A DNA stretch of 64,000 nt from Pseudomonas arcuscaelestis (GTDB lineage: Bacteria > Pseudomonadota > Gammaproteobacteria > Pseudomonadales > Pseudomonadaceae): the NCBI RefSeq assembly GCF_016881005.1, contig NZ_JACOPV010000003.1, forward strand, positions 248,001-312,000. Direction: 5' to 3'. The notes beneath the pieces were generated by a model. The model saw nothing but the letters and a program-made list of their open reading frames with translations. It searched no databases and was not told the DNA's origin. The position numbers and the translations under genes are program-made. Of the stretch, positions 17,936 through 26,710 are shown one piece after another. Numbering within the stretch: position 1 is the stretch's first letter; every line of letters starts with the position of its first letter.

Positions 17936-19288
17936 TCAGACCACCAGTGACAGCAGCATGATGAAGATGATGCCGACCACCGAGAGGATGGTTTCCATCA
18001 TGCTCCAGGTTTTGAAGGTCTCCGCCACGGTCATGTTGAAGTACTGTTTCACCAGCCAGAATCCGGCGTCGTTGACGTGAGAGAGGATCAACGATCCAGC
18101 GCCGGTCGCCAGTACCAGCAGCTCGCGATTGACGCCGGGCATCATGCCAATCACCGGCGCGACGATGCCGGCACCGGTGATCGTTGCCACCGTCGCCGAG
18201 CCGGTTGCGATGCGAATCACCGCAGCAACCAGCCAGGCCAGCATGATCGGCGATATTTGCGCCTGCACCGCCATTTCCCCGATGACATTTCCCACGCCGG
18301 TATCCACCAGCATCTGCTTGAAGCCACCTCCTGCACCCACGATCAGGATGATGGCGGCGGTGGGGGCGAGGCTCTGGTCAAGCAGTTTCATGATCTGCTG
18401 GCGGGAGAAGCCGCGAGCCGCACCGAAGGTGTAGAAGGCCAGTAACAAAGCGGCGAGGAGGGCGGTGATGGGGTGGCCGATCAGGTCCATCCATTGGCGC
18501 ACGATGTGCTCGGCAGGAAGTACCACGTCAGCGAAGGTTTTCAGCAGCATCAGGAACACCGGCAGCAGCACGGTAATCAGCGTCACGCTGAAGCTGGGCA
18601 GGTTTTTCTGTTCCGATTCGCGGGCAATCTGGTCCATCAACTCTTGCGATGGCGATCCCGGTATATAGCGGGAAATGAAATTGCCATACAACGGCCCGGC
18701 AATAATCGCCGTGGGCAGGGCGACGATCAGGCCGTAGAAAATAGTCTTGCCGATATCGGCGTTGAAGATACCAATCGCCAGTAACGGGCCCGGGTGTGGA
18801 GGAACCAGGCCATGCACCACTGACAAGCCAGCCAGCAACGGAATACCGATCTTGATCAGCGACACCCCTGAACGCCGGGCGACGATGAATACCAGTGGAA
18901 TCAGGAGCACGAAGCCGATTTCAAAGAACAAGGGGATGCCGACCAGAAACGCGGCAAACATCATTGCCCAGTGCACTTTTTGTTTGCCAAAGGCCCGAAT
19001 CAAGGTTTGCGCGATCTGGTCGGCGCCGCCGGAATCGGCCATCAACTTGCCGAGCATGGTGCCCAGGGCCAGGACGATACCGACGAAGCCCAGTACGCCG
19101 CCAAAGCCGTCCTGAAACGATTTCATGACTTTGGCCACGGGCATGCCGGAGGTAAGTCCAAGAAATCCGGCAGCCAGGGTCAAGGCGACGAAGGGGTGGA
19201 CCTTGAAATGGGTGATCAGTAGCACCAGGCCGACGATGGTGACTACCGCATCAAGCAGCAGGTAGGTATCAGTTGCCAAACCGAACAT
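17936..19288 (-). CDS. gntT: gluconate:H+ symporter (GntP family)
   Basis: 450 aa, about a dozen hydrophobic helices. The blocks VGIPLFFEIGFVLLIPLVF, HGLVPPHPGPLLAIG and LSHVNDAGFWLVKQYF are characteristic of GntP/GntT permeases, which bring gluconate across the inner membrane. It lies downstream of gntK on the same strand but has its own copy of the GntR-type palindrome 59 bp before its start, so it is probably transcribed both with gntK and on its own. Together with GntK it feeds 6-phosphogluconate to the Entner-Doudoroff pathway. Confidence 0.93.
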   Translation of the reverse strand: MFGLATDTYLLLDAVVTIVGLVLLITHFKVHPFVALTLAAGFLGLTSGMPVAKVMKSFQDGFGGVLGFVGIVLALGTMLGKLMADSGGADQIAQTLIRAFGKQKVHWAMMFAAFLVGIPLFFEIGFVLLIPLVFIVARRSGVSLIKIGIPLLAGLSVVHGLVPPHPGPLLAIGIFNADIGKTIFYGLIVALPTAIIAGPLYGNFISRYIPGSPSQELMDQIARESEQKNLPSFSVTLITVLLPVFLMLLKTFADVVLPAEHIVRQWMDLIGHPITALLAALLLAFYTFGAARGFSRQQIMKLLDQSLAPTAAIILIVGAGGGFKQMLVDTGVGNVIGEMAVQAQISPIMLAWLVAAVIRIATGSATVATITGAGIVAPVIGMMPGVNRELLVLATGAGSLILSHVNDAGFWLVKQYFNMTVAETFKTWSMMETILSVVGIIFIMLLSLVV

Positions 19289-19346
19289 GGTTCAGTGCCT
19301 CATCTTGTCGTTGTTGTGGGCGGAGCATTTGCAACGTTTACGGGTT

Positions 19347-19362
19347 GAGATAGCGCTATCTC
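19347..19362. promoter_or_regulatory. GntR operator upstream of gntT
   Basis: GAGATAGCGCTATCTC, a perfect 16-bp palindrome with the central CpG typical of LacI-family sites. The same core, GATAGCGCTATC, recurs before gntK. Confidence 0.8.
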
Positions 19363-19385
19363 GGGTGAGCTGGAAAACCGCCTGT

Positions 19386-19925
19386 TCAGGCTGTTCGCGC
19401 CAACACCGGCTCACCGCAGGGCTTTAGCCACAGGTCTACCTGCATGGCCAGTTGCTCCACCGGCAAAGTGGCGTCCAGTGGCAAGGTCAGGCCTTCGCCA
19501 TCAGGGCGCTCGAGGGCGGCGAACTGGCTGTCGATCAGGCTTGCGGGCATGAAGTGCCCGGGGCGAGCAAGTACCCGGCGGCTGGCTTCTTCGGGCGTCA
19601 GGTCGAGAAACACGAAACCGAGGTCTGGCACTGCATGACGCAGGGCATCGCGGTAGCGTTTTTTCAGTGCCGAACAAGTAAGAATGGGGCGTGCGCCGGA
19701 CTTGAGGGTTGCCTGCAGCTCTTCGCCCAGGCGAATCAGCCAGCCGGCTCGGTCGTCATCGTCAAGGGGAATGCCGGCACTCATCTTGTCGATGTTGGCC
19801 GCGGGGTGAAAGGCATCGCCTTCGATCAGGCGACCACCGCTGAGGCCGGCAATGGCGGCACCGACGCAGCTTTTGCCGCAGCCAGCTACGCCCATTACCA
19901 CGATCGCGGACAGGGATGGATTCAT
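19386..19925 (-). CDS. gntK: gluconokinase
   Basis: 179 aa. Phosphorylates gluconate to 6-phosphogluconate. The P-loop GVAGCGKS (residues 12-19), EGDAFHP and the DRAGWL-type substrate block are intact, and the length fits the small P-loop gluconokinases. AGGAGG precedes the ATG. It diverges from gntR; operators lie before both genes, so induction by gluconate (or its 6-phosphate) through the adjacent LacI-family regulator is expected. Confidence 0.95.
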   Translation of the reverse strand: MNPSLSAIVVMGVAGCGKSCVGAAIAGLSGGRLIEGDAFHPAANIDKMSAGIPLDDDDRAGWLIRLGEELQATLKSGARPILTCSALKKRYRDALRHAVPDLGFVFLDLTPEEASRRVLARPGHFMPASLIDSQFAALERPDGEGLTLPLDATLPVEQLAMQVDLWLKPCGEPVLARTA

Positions 19926-19943
19926 CGGTACCTCCTGCAGGGA

Positions 19944-19959
19944 AAGATAGCGCTATCTT
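19944..19959. promoter_or_regulatory. GntR operator upstream of gntK
   Basis: AAGATAGCGCTATCTT, a perfect 16-bp palindrome 19 bp from the gntK start codon, sharing the 12-bp core of the gntT site. Confidence 0.8.
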
Positions 19960-20071
19960 GAGCCAAGACAAGTAGTGCTCGGGCGCTTCTTACCCAGATG
20001 TTATTGATCTTGTATTTAGCAGTCTGGATGCTCATTTCAGGTCACCTGCAGTTATGCATTGCCTGTGCTCT

Positions 20072-20087
20072 GAGACAGCGCTACCTT
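20072..20087. promoter_or_regulatory. degenerate GntR operator upstream of gntR
   Basis: GAGACAGCGCTACCTT keeps the central AGCGCTA of the two perfect sites but has broken outer symmetry, as expected for a weaker, autoregulatory site 43 bp before gntR. Confidence 0.6.
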
Positions 20088-20129
20088 AGTGCCCGTTCCC
20101 AACAATTTGCAAGTCGAAAATAAAAATCC

Positions 20130-21149
20130 ATGACCCGCATCGGCTCTCGTACTACCGGTCGTCCTACCCTGGCGGAAGTGGCCAGGCTCTCCGGGGTTTC
20201 CCCGATCACCGCTTCGCGTGCCTTGCGTGGAATCAGCACGGTTGCCCCTGAGCTGGTCGAAAAGGTCAAGCAGGCGGCGACTGCCTTGGGCTACGTCGCC
20301 AATCCGGCTGCCCGGGCACTGGCATCGGCCCAGAGCGAGTCAATCGTGGTGTTGATCCCATCGCTGTCCAACCAGCTGTTCATCGAGACGCTCGAAGCGG
20401 TCCACGAAGTGATGCGCCCGCGCGGCCTTGAAGTGCTGATCGGTAACTATCACTACGATATCGCCGAAGAAGAAAACCTGATTCGCAACTATCTGGCCTA
20501 CCAGCCGCGCGGCATGCTGCTGACAGGTTTTGACCGCAGCGATGCGGCCAAGCAGATGCTTGCCGCCAGCGGCGTTCCCTGTGTGCACATGATGGAACTT
20601 GGGGTGCAGGAGCAAGGCATGTCGGTGGGCTTTTCCCAGCACCAGGCCGGTGCGGCCGCGGCGCAACATCTGCTCGAACGGGGCTGCCAGCGCCTGGGTT
20701 TCATCGCTGCACAGTTGGATCCGCGGGTAATGCAACGGGCCGAAGGGTTTCGTCAGGCGCTGGTTGACGCCGGTCGCTATGCCAGTGAGCTACAGCTGCT
20801 CTCGTCGCAGCCGTCTTCGATCGGCCTGGGCGGTGAGTTGTTCCGCCAGTTGCTGGCGCAGCATGCTGATGTCGATGGCATTTTCTTCTGCAACGATGAC
20901 CTGGCCCAAGGGGCAATCCTGGAGGCCCTGCGCCTGGGGGTGAAAGTGCCGCAGCAGGTGGCCATGGTTGGATTCAATGACCTTCCGGCCTCGGCGCACA
21001 TGGTTCCGCGCCTGACCTCGATACGCACACCACGCGCAGCCATTGGCCGTTGTGCAGCGCAGGCTTTACTCGGTTTGCTCGATGGCAGACGCGGCACGGT
21101 ACATAACCAGGATCTGGGATTCGAACTGGTCGTGCGGGAGAGTAGCTAA
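20130..21149 (+). CDS. gntR: LacI-family transcriptional regulator of gluconate genes
   Basis: 339 aa. An N-terminal helix-turn-helix (TLAEVARLSGVSPITASRALRG, residues about 13-34) is followed by the hinge helix YVANPAARALAS and a periplasmic-binding-protein-like effector domain (IVVLIPSLSN onwards). Its divergence from gntK and the three related palindromes, all with a LacI-type central CpG, identify it as the local repressor. It is not related to the GntR winged-helix superfamily despite the shared name. Confidence 0.92.
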   Translation: MTRIGSRTTGRPTLAEVARLSGVSPITASRALRGISTVAPELVEKVKQAATALGYVANPAARALASAQSESIVVLIPSLSNQLFIETLEAVHEVMRPRGLEVLIGNYHYDIAEEENLIRNYLAYQPRGMLLTGFDRSDAAKQMLAASGVPCVHMMELGVQEQGMSVGFSQHQAGAAAAQHLLERGCQRLGFIAAQLDPRVMQRAEGFRQALVDAGRYASELQLLSSQPSSIGLGGELFRQLLAQHADVDGIFFCNDDLAQGAILEALRLGVKVPQQVAMVGFNDLPASAHMVPRLTSIRTPRAAIGRCAAQALLGLLDGRRGTVHNQDLGFELVVRESS

Positions 21150-21248
21150 GACGGCAAATGGTCCGCCGATAGACGGTGATGTCAGAGTGCTTGCACGGTA
21201 CCAAGCCCCATCTATGCTCAGCAAACCTAAGCAAACGAGGGCGGTACG

Positions 21249-22568
21249 ATGTTTGATTTTCATCGCAAATCCGATCTGGCCGAAATAGAGCAGTGCAACC
21301 GTTTGCTTGGCACCATCACTGCGAAGTTGGCAGCCATCAGCCGATCCATGGCGATGATAGAGTTCAGTCCCGATGGCATCATTCTCGATGCCAACGAAAA
21401 TTTCTGCAAAACCATGGGCTACAGCCTTGAGCAGATTCGTGGCAAACATCATCGGATTTTCTGTGAGCAGGACTACGTCAACAGCCAAGAGTACCGTCAA
21501 CTGTGGCACGGGCTGGCACGTGGCGAGGCGCACAGCGGAACGTTCGCGCGCATCGACCAGCAAGGCCGCGAGCTTTGGCTTGAGGCCAGCTACATGCCGG
21601 TCTTCGGACCGCAGCAGCAAGTTACCAGCGTCATCAAACTGGCATCTGACATCACCCGTCGTGTTCAAGAAGAGCACGAGAGTGAGAGCCTGATCAAGGC
21701 CATCAGCCGCTCTATGGCGATGATCGAATTTACCCCTGATGCCAAGGTAATCAAGGCCAACCAGAACTTCCTCGATACCATGCATTACCGGCACAACGAG
21801 GTAGTCGGTCAGCACCACAGCCTGTTCTGTCACAAAAGTGAGAGTGAATCGGCCTCCTACAAGGCGTTCTGGGCCTCGCTCAACCGTGGCGAATATCACT
21901 CGCACCGTTTTGAGCGCATCAACAAGGAGGGGCAGATGGTTTATCTGGAAGCCTCCTACAACCCGATCTTCGACATCCGTGGACGCCTGTACAAGGTGGT
22001 CAAGTTTGCCAGTGACATTACCTCTCAGGTCAGCACCCAGCAGACCGCCGCCGAGGCCGCGCATGCCACTTCGGTACAAAACGATGCCTGCGCGCGCAAA
22101 GGCTCCCAGGTCGTTCAGCAGACGGTGCAAGTCATCGAAGAGATCTCCCAGAACCTCAATGCAGCCGCGCGCAGCATCGATGCGGTAAGCAAGCAGTCCG
22201 AACTGATCGGACAGATTGTGCAAACCATTCGCGGCATTGCCGACCAGACCAACCTGCTGGCACTCAACGCTGCCATCGAGGCCGCGCGGGCCGGCGAGCA
22301 CGGTCGCGGTTTCGCCGTAGTCGCCGATGAGGTGCGTAACCTCGCCGCGCGCACCAGCAAGGCAACGCTGGAAATTGTCGAGGTGGTGCGTCAGAACCAT
22401 GACCTGTCGTTGACGGCGGTAGCGAGTATGCAGTCAAGCTTGAGCCGCACTGGAATAGGTGTGGAGCTGGCCAACGAAGCTGGGGAGGTAATCCTTGAGA
22501 TTCAGCAGGGTTCCCGCCATGTGGTCGACGCCATCAGTCAGATCAACTCGACCTTACAGTTACATTGA
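21249..22568 (+). CDS. cytoplasmic PAS-PAS methyl-accepting chemotaxis protein, BdlA-like
   Basis: 439 aa without membrane segments. Two PAS domains (about 28-140 and 150-262) have near-duplicate starts, each with the phrase SRSMAMIEF. They are followed by a receiver-contacting coiled coil with the invariant hairpin tip of chemoreceptors ([20 protein letters not shown], then [18 protein letters not shown]). Order, length and wording match BdlA, which in P. aeruginosa controls biofilm dispersal. The signalling coil is short and stops soon after the tip, also as in BdlA. Whether this copy controls dispersal is not shown by the sequence. It ends 10 bp from the convergent hybrid kinase gene. Confidence 0.88.
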   Translation: MFDFHRKSDLAEIEQCNRLLGTITAKLAAISRSMAMIEFSPDGIILDANENFCKTMGYSLEQIRGKHHRIFCEQDYVNSQEYRQLWHGLARGEAHSGTFARIDQQGRELWLEASYMPVFGPQQQVTSVIKLASDITRRVQEEHESESLIKAISRSMAMIEFTPDAKVIKANQNFLDTMHYRHNEVVGQHHSLFCHKSESESASYKAFWASLNRGEYHSHRFERINKEGQMVYLEASYNPIFDIRGRLYKVVKFASDITSQVSTQQTAAEAAHATSVQNDACARKGSQVVQQTVQVIEEISQNLNAAARSIDAVSKQSELIGQIVQTIRGIADQTNLLALNAAIEAARAGEHGRGFAVVADEVRNLAARTSKATLEIVEVVRQNHDLSLTAVASMQSSLSRTGIGVELANEAGEVILEIQQGSRHVVDAISQINSTLQLH

Positions 22569-22578
22569 ATACAGCGCT

Positions 22579-25500
22579 TTACACCGGAGCAGATTGTGCC
22601 AACTGCTTTTCCAGGGTCAGCAGGCTCTGCTCCAGCGTGTCGAGCAGCGCTTGGAGTTGAACATCGGTGGCCGCGCCGAGGCACGCCTGCTCCAATGCTT
22701 CGCAGTTAGCCACCACGCCGCGCGCCTTGAGCATCTTGGCTCCACCCTTGATCCGGTGCGCCAGGGCACGAAGGGCACGGCGAGACGGATGCGGGCCAAG
22801 CTGGCGCAAAGCTTCGAGGTCTTCGTGGTTGCTACGCGCCAGCTCACTCTTCAAGCGACGAATCAATCCTGGGTCACCCAACGTCAGGTATTGCAGGTTG
22901 TCGATGTCGAATCCGCTGCCATGCACAGGGTCTTTGGCGGTGCGCGGCGATGCGCCTCGAATGACTTTTACCTGTAGATGCTGGCGCAGTTCAGCCAGGC
23001 CGATTGGCTTGAACATGCAGTCGTTCATGCCATTGGCCAAACAACGCTCGCGCTCCTCGGCCTGGGCGTTGGCGGTCAGGCCGAGAATCAGGCAGGCGGG
23101 GCGGCGCTGCTGGCGTTCCTGCTCGCGGATGCGTCGCGCCAATTGATGACCGTCCATGCCGGGCATATGGCAGTCGGTGATAACCGTGTCGAAGTGGCCG
23201 TTCTGCCACATGACCAAAGCCTGATGACCGTGATTGGCTTGGCTCACGCGATGACCGAGCAGGCTTAGCTGACGCTCGAGCAACATCAGGTTGGCGGGGT
23301 AATCGTCCACCACCAGGATAGATTGCATTGGCATGCCCAGGGGCGTTTGTGCTGCGGCGGTATCAATGGGCTCTGCAGAGGCTGCCAGAGGCAGGTCGAG
23401 TCCAATCTCCACGCGCGTTCCCTCGCCCGGAGCACTGGTGAGGGTGAGATCCCCGCCCATCAGCTGGCACATTGTACGGCTGATCATCAGCCCAAGGCCG
23501 GTACCTTGGCGGGCGGTTTGCGTACCGACCTGGGAAAAGTGCTGAAACAGCCGTTGCTGATCCTGGGTGTTGATACCGATGCCGGTGTCTTTGACTGCAA
23601 GCTGAATGTGCAGGTGCCCAGGCTGAGGTGCATCGCTGCGCAGGCTGACGGTGATACCCCCTCGGTCAGTGAACTTGATTGCGTTGCTGACAAGGTTCGA
23701 CAGAATTTGCTTGAGGCGCAGGGCATCGACCGCAACCAGGCTGTCGGTGGGCTGCAAGTCGGTGTCGATAACCAGCCCTTTGAGCCTGGCGTTGCCCTCG
23801 AAGACGCGTGCCGTGGCACTGATGAGGGCGTTGAGGTCCGTCGGTTTAGGCTCCAGCGTCATGTGCCCGGACTCGATTCGGACGATGTCGAGGATGTCGC
23901 CGATCAACTCCAGCATGCCATTGGCGGATTCAAATGCCACTTGCAGCGAAGTGCGGTCGGAACGGCCTTGTTCGGCATCCTTGACGGCAAGTTCCAACAA
24001 GCCAATGACTGCGTTCATTGGCGTGCGGATTTCATGGCTCATGGTCGCCAGGAACGTGCTTTTTGCATGGCTGGCATCTTCGGCCTGCTCCTTGGCCAGG
24101 CGCAGCTCGTCGAGCAAGCGTTTGCTGAAACCCAGTTCGGTCTGTAGCGCCTGTTCGGCTTCTCGGCGTTGTCGAATCAATTTGTGCAGGTAGCGATTCC
24201 ACACCACAACCGCCGCAATCAGCAGGCTGGCAGCGAACAGGATCTGCAGGATCAGGCCGCGGTAGTTGTACCAGATGTTGTCGCTGATCAACGCGTTGGT
24301 TCGCCAGCGTCCGGTCAGTTCGGTCATTTCGTCCGGGGGGATGCTGAGCAATGCCTTTTCCAGGATCGAGTGCAGCAGTGGTGTGTTGCGCGATACCGCA
24401 AAAGAAGCGACCCCGGGCTGGTCGCTATAGATAGAGGCGATCTGCAGTCGGTCCTTGAACATGCGGCTGATGAAGTAGGCGGCATTTATCTGTGAACTGA
24501 TGGCGGCGTCGGCTTTGCCCTGTGTGACCAGCTCCATTAATGAGAGCGGATCGTCGACCTCCAGCAGCGCAGTCTGCTTGAGGTTCAGACGCAACTCGGG
24601 CTCGGGGGAGAAGTCGCGAATCAACGCCAGGCGCATGCCCTTGAGCTGCTCGATGCTGCGCACGTTGTGATTGTCGGCGCGGGTTACCAGCACCAATGGG
24701 GTAATCAGGTAGGGGCGGGTGAACAACAAGGTGTATTCGCGGGCCGGCGTTGGCGGCAACAAACCGGCAATGTCAGCGCTGCCTTGCTCGAGCTGGTGGG
24801 CGATATCCTCCAGTGAGTCGGAAAGATGGATATCGAATTTAAGGCCCGTACGTAGACTGATCTGATCCAGCACATCGGCCGTGATACCGCGAAACTGCTG
24901 GTGGTCGTCGTAAAAGCTCATCGGCGCAAAGTATTTGTTGATCACTACCCTAAGCCGAGGATGCTCTTCTATCCAGGTACGCTCCGCGGCGCTGAGGCTC
25001 AAACTACTGCGGTTGAGCAACACCCGGCTGCTGCCGCTGGTCCAGCGTCGAAGGATGTTCAAGCGATCGTTATCACCAATACGATCCAGCGCTTGATTGA
25101 CCAGGCGCAACAACACGGGATTGTCACGTGACAGGGCAAAGGCGAAAGTGCCGCGCAAATTCTTGATGAAGTGGTCGATCTGCACGCTTCCAAGGTAGAT
25201 GCGGGTTATCAGGTAGTCACTGCTCACCGCATCCCCCAGAAAAGCATCCGCCTGACCGAGTGAGACGGCAGACAGGCCCGCCAGGTTGGAGCTGTACAGT
25301 TGAAGTTTGGCCTGCGGGTAAATGGCATTCACCACTTTACTCGGCAGATAGTGATCGACCATGGCCAGGCGCAGCCCTTCAAGTTTGTCGTTCAGGCCCA
25401 GCGACTTGCCTGATCCAATCGAGATCACAGGCTGGTCTTCGGTGTAGGAACGGCTTAGCACCAGTTGCCTATCGTCGGCCTCGAAGGCATTGGAGCTGCC

Positions 25501-25863
25501 CAGCAGATCAATTCTGCCGGCACGCAAGGCAGCGATTGCCTCGGTCCGGCTGGCAAAGCGGCGTACTTTGATGCGAATGCCCAGAAGCTCGCTCAGGAGC
25601 CCGGCATAATCGGCGGTCAGACCTTCATAGTCGTTGTTGGAGGCATTGATATCGAAGGGGGGGTAGTCTGGAAAAGTGGTGCCCAGTAGCAAGTGCTGCT
25701 TGTGCTTGAGCCATTGCCTGTCTTCGCTGGACAGGGCCAGTGCCTCGCTGCTACTGATCGAACGGGCCAGGAGTTGTCGAGGCTCGCCTACTTCCACCGC
25801 AAGGGCACACAGCGATTGCAGGCTGAGCAGCCAGGCAATCAGAAAGATCTTGAACAGGCTCAT
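22579..25863 (-). CDS. unorthodox hybrid sensor kinase with two periplasmic solute-binding domains (BvgS/EvgS-like)
   Basis: 1094 aa. Signal peptide; two tandem SBP_bac_3 (venus-flytrap) domains (about 45-280 and 290-530); a membrane segment near 545; then HisKA with H610 in MSHEIRTPMNAV, an ATPase domain, a receiver with D897 in VITDCHMPGMDG, and a C-terminal Hpt with H1036 in LAHRIKGGAKML. This is a complete four-step phosphorelay, the BvgS/EvgS plan. The partner NarL-type regulator gene overlaps its start by 4 bp. The double flytrap suggests sensing of a small periplasmic molecule; the ligand is unknown. Confidence 0.92.
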   Translation of the reverse strand: MSLFKIFLIAWLLSLQSLCALAVEVGEPRQLLARSISSSEALALSSEDRQWLKHKQHLLLGTTFPDYPPFDINASNNDYEGLTADYAGLLSELLGIRIKVRRFASRTEAIAALRAGRIDLLGSSNAFEADDRQLVLSRSYTEDQPVISIGSGKSLGLNDKLEGLRLAMVDHYLPSKVVNAIYPQAKLQLYSSNLAGLSAVSLGQADAFLGDAVSSDYLITRIYLGSVQIDHFIKNLRGTFAFALSRDNPVLLRLVNQALDRIGDNDRLNILRRWTSGSSRVLLNRSSLSLSAAERTWIEEHPRLRVVINKYFAPMSFYDDHQQFRGITADVLDQISLRTGLKFDIHLSDSLEDIAHQLEQGSADIAGLLPPTPAREYTLLFTRPYLITPLVLVTRADNHNVRSIEQLKGMRLALIRDFSPEPELRLNLKQTALLEVDDPLSLMELVTQGKADAAISSQINAAYFISRMFKDRLQIASIYSDQPGVASFAVSRNTPLLHSILEKALLSIPPDEMTELTGRWRTNALISDNIWYNYRGLILQILFAASLLIAAVVVWNRYLHKLIRQRREAEQALQTELGFSKRLLDELRLAKEQAEDASHAKSTFLATMSHEIRTPMNAVIGLLELAVKDAEQGRSDRTSLQVAFESANGMLELIGDILDIVRIESGHMTLEPKPTDLNALISATARVFEGNARLKGLVIDTDLQPTDSLVAVDALRLKQILSNLVSNAIKFTDRGGITVSLRSDAPQPGHLHIQLAVKDTGIGINTQDQQRLFQHFSQVGTQTARQGTGLGLMISRTMCQLMGGDLTLTSAPGEGTRVEIGLDLPLAASAEPIDTAAAQTPLGMPMQSILVVDDYPANLMLLERQLSLLGHRVSQANHGHQALVMWQNGHFDTVITDCHMPGMDGHQLARRIREQERQQRRPACLILGLTANAQAEERERCLANGMNDCMFKPIGLAELRQHLQVKVIRGASPRTAKDPVHGSGFDIDNLQYLTLGDPGLIRRLKSELARSNHEDLEALRQLGPHPSRRALRALAHRIKGGAKMLKARGVVANCEALEQACLGAATDVQLQALLDTLEQSLLTLEKQLAQSAPV

Positions 25864-26477
25864 TGTCCGGGCGGGTGACGGCGTGCCAGATCGACCAGTT
25901 CTACAAATGAGCCCACTTCCAGTTTCTCCATGATGCGGGTCTTGTAGGTGCTGATGGTCTTTGCGCTCAGGTGAAGGCTATCGGCGATAAGGTTGTTTGA
26001 ATGCCCTTCGGTCAAGAGCCTCAGCACCGTCAGTTCCTGATTGGACAGCTTGGCCATGCGTTGCTGTTCATTCAGTAGCGGACCTTGTTGCGATGACAGT
26101 TCAGGAAAAATCGAATAGCCCTTGATCATGGCTTTGAGCGCAGCCATCAAGGATTCGAGATCTTCATCCTTGCGTACGAAGGCTGACGCGCCGGCGTCAA
26201 GGCAACGGCGGGCGAACATTTCGGCGGATTGCCCGGTCAGTACCATGATCCGTGGTGCCGGTTCGAGTAACTGCAGGCGCTGCAAGACTCTCAAGCCGTC
26301 CATGCCGGGCAGGGCGATATCCAGTATTACTACATCCGGGCTCAGGTCACGGGCCCTCTGTATTGCGCTATGACCGTCGTCGGCTTCACCGACAACAGTG
26401 AAATTTTCCCGCTCGAGCAACATACGTACGGCAAAGCGGATGGTGGAGTGGTCGTCAACTATTAACACCGAGGTCAA
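25860..26477 (-). CDS. NarL/LuxR-family response regulator (BvgA/EvgA-like)
   Basis: 205 aa. The receiver has D9/D10 and phosphoacceptor D53 in VVILDIALPGMDG; the C-terminus is a LuxR-type helix-turn-helix (LSNQELTVLRLLTEGHSNNLIADSL region, then SAKTISTYKTRI). It is translated first and overlaps the hybrid kinase gene (ATGA), so the two form a BvgAS-like pair. Targets are unknown; neither flanking gene (chemoreceptor, siderophore receptor) has an obvious shared site. Confidence 0.93.
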   Translation of the reverse strand: MTSVLIVDDHSTIRFAVRMLLERENFTVVGEADDGHSAIQRARDLSPDVVILDIALPGMDGLRVLQRLQLLEPAPRIMVLTGQSAEMFARRCLDAGASAFVRKDEDLESLMAALKAMIKGYSIFPELSSQQGPLLNEQQRMAKLSNQELTVLRLLTEGHSNNLIADSLHLSAKTISTYKTRIMEKLEVGSFVELVDLARRHPPGQ

Positions 26478-26674
26478 AGTTCAGCTCCTTGTCGAGTATG
26501 TAAGCTAATTCCCGAGTCATTCAGGAGAGGCGTCTCTGGCCTGGGCCGGAAGGGCGCCAACAATACGTCGAATTAAGGATGAATTGTACGGCGAGGACCG
26601 CTGTGTTGAACTAATCGGCGATGTTTGACGAAATTTCCTACAAAAGTGTGAGCTTTTTCGAGCTTAACCTCAGC

Positions 26675-26699
26675 GGGCCGCCACACAATTGGACGGCCC
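26675..26699 (-). terminator. GC-rich hairpin downstream of the siderophore receptor gene
   Basis: GGGCCGCC and GG(A)CGGCCC pair around an 8-base loop just beyond the receptor stop codon. The T tract is poor, so it may only stabilise the mRNA end. Confidence 0.4.
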
Positions 26700-26710
26700 C
26701 TTGTAGGAAT

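Noticed and set aside
22579..22600. Loss of the end of the BdlA-like receptor by truncation
   Set aside because: The short signalling coil is normal for BdlA-type proteins; the gene ends cleanly 10 bp before the convergent gene.
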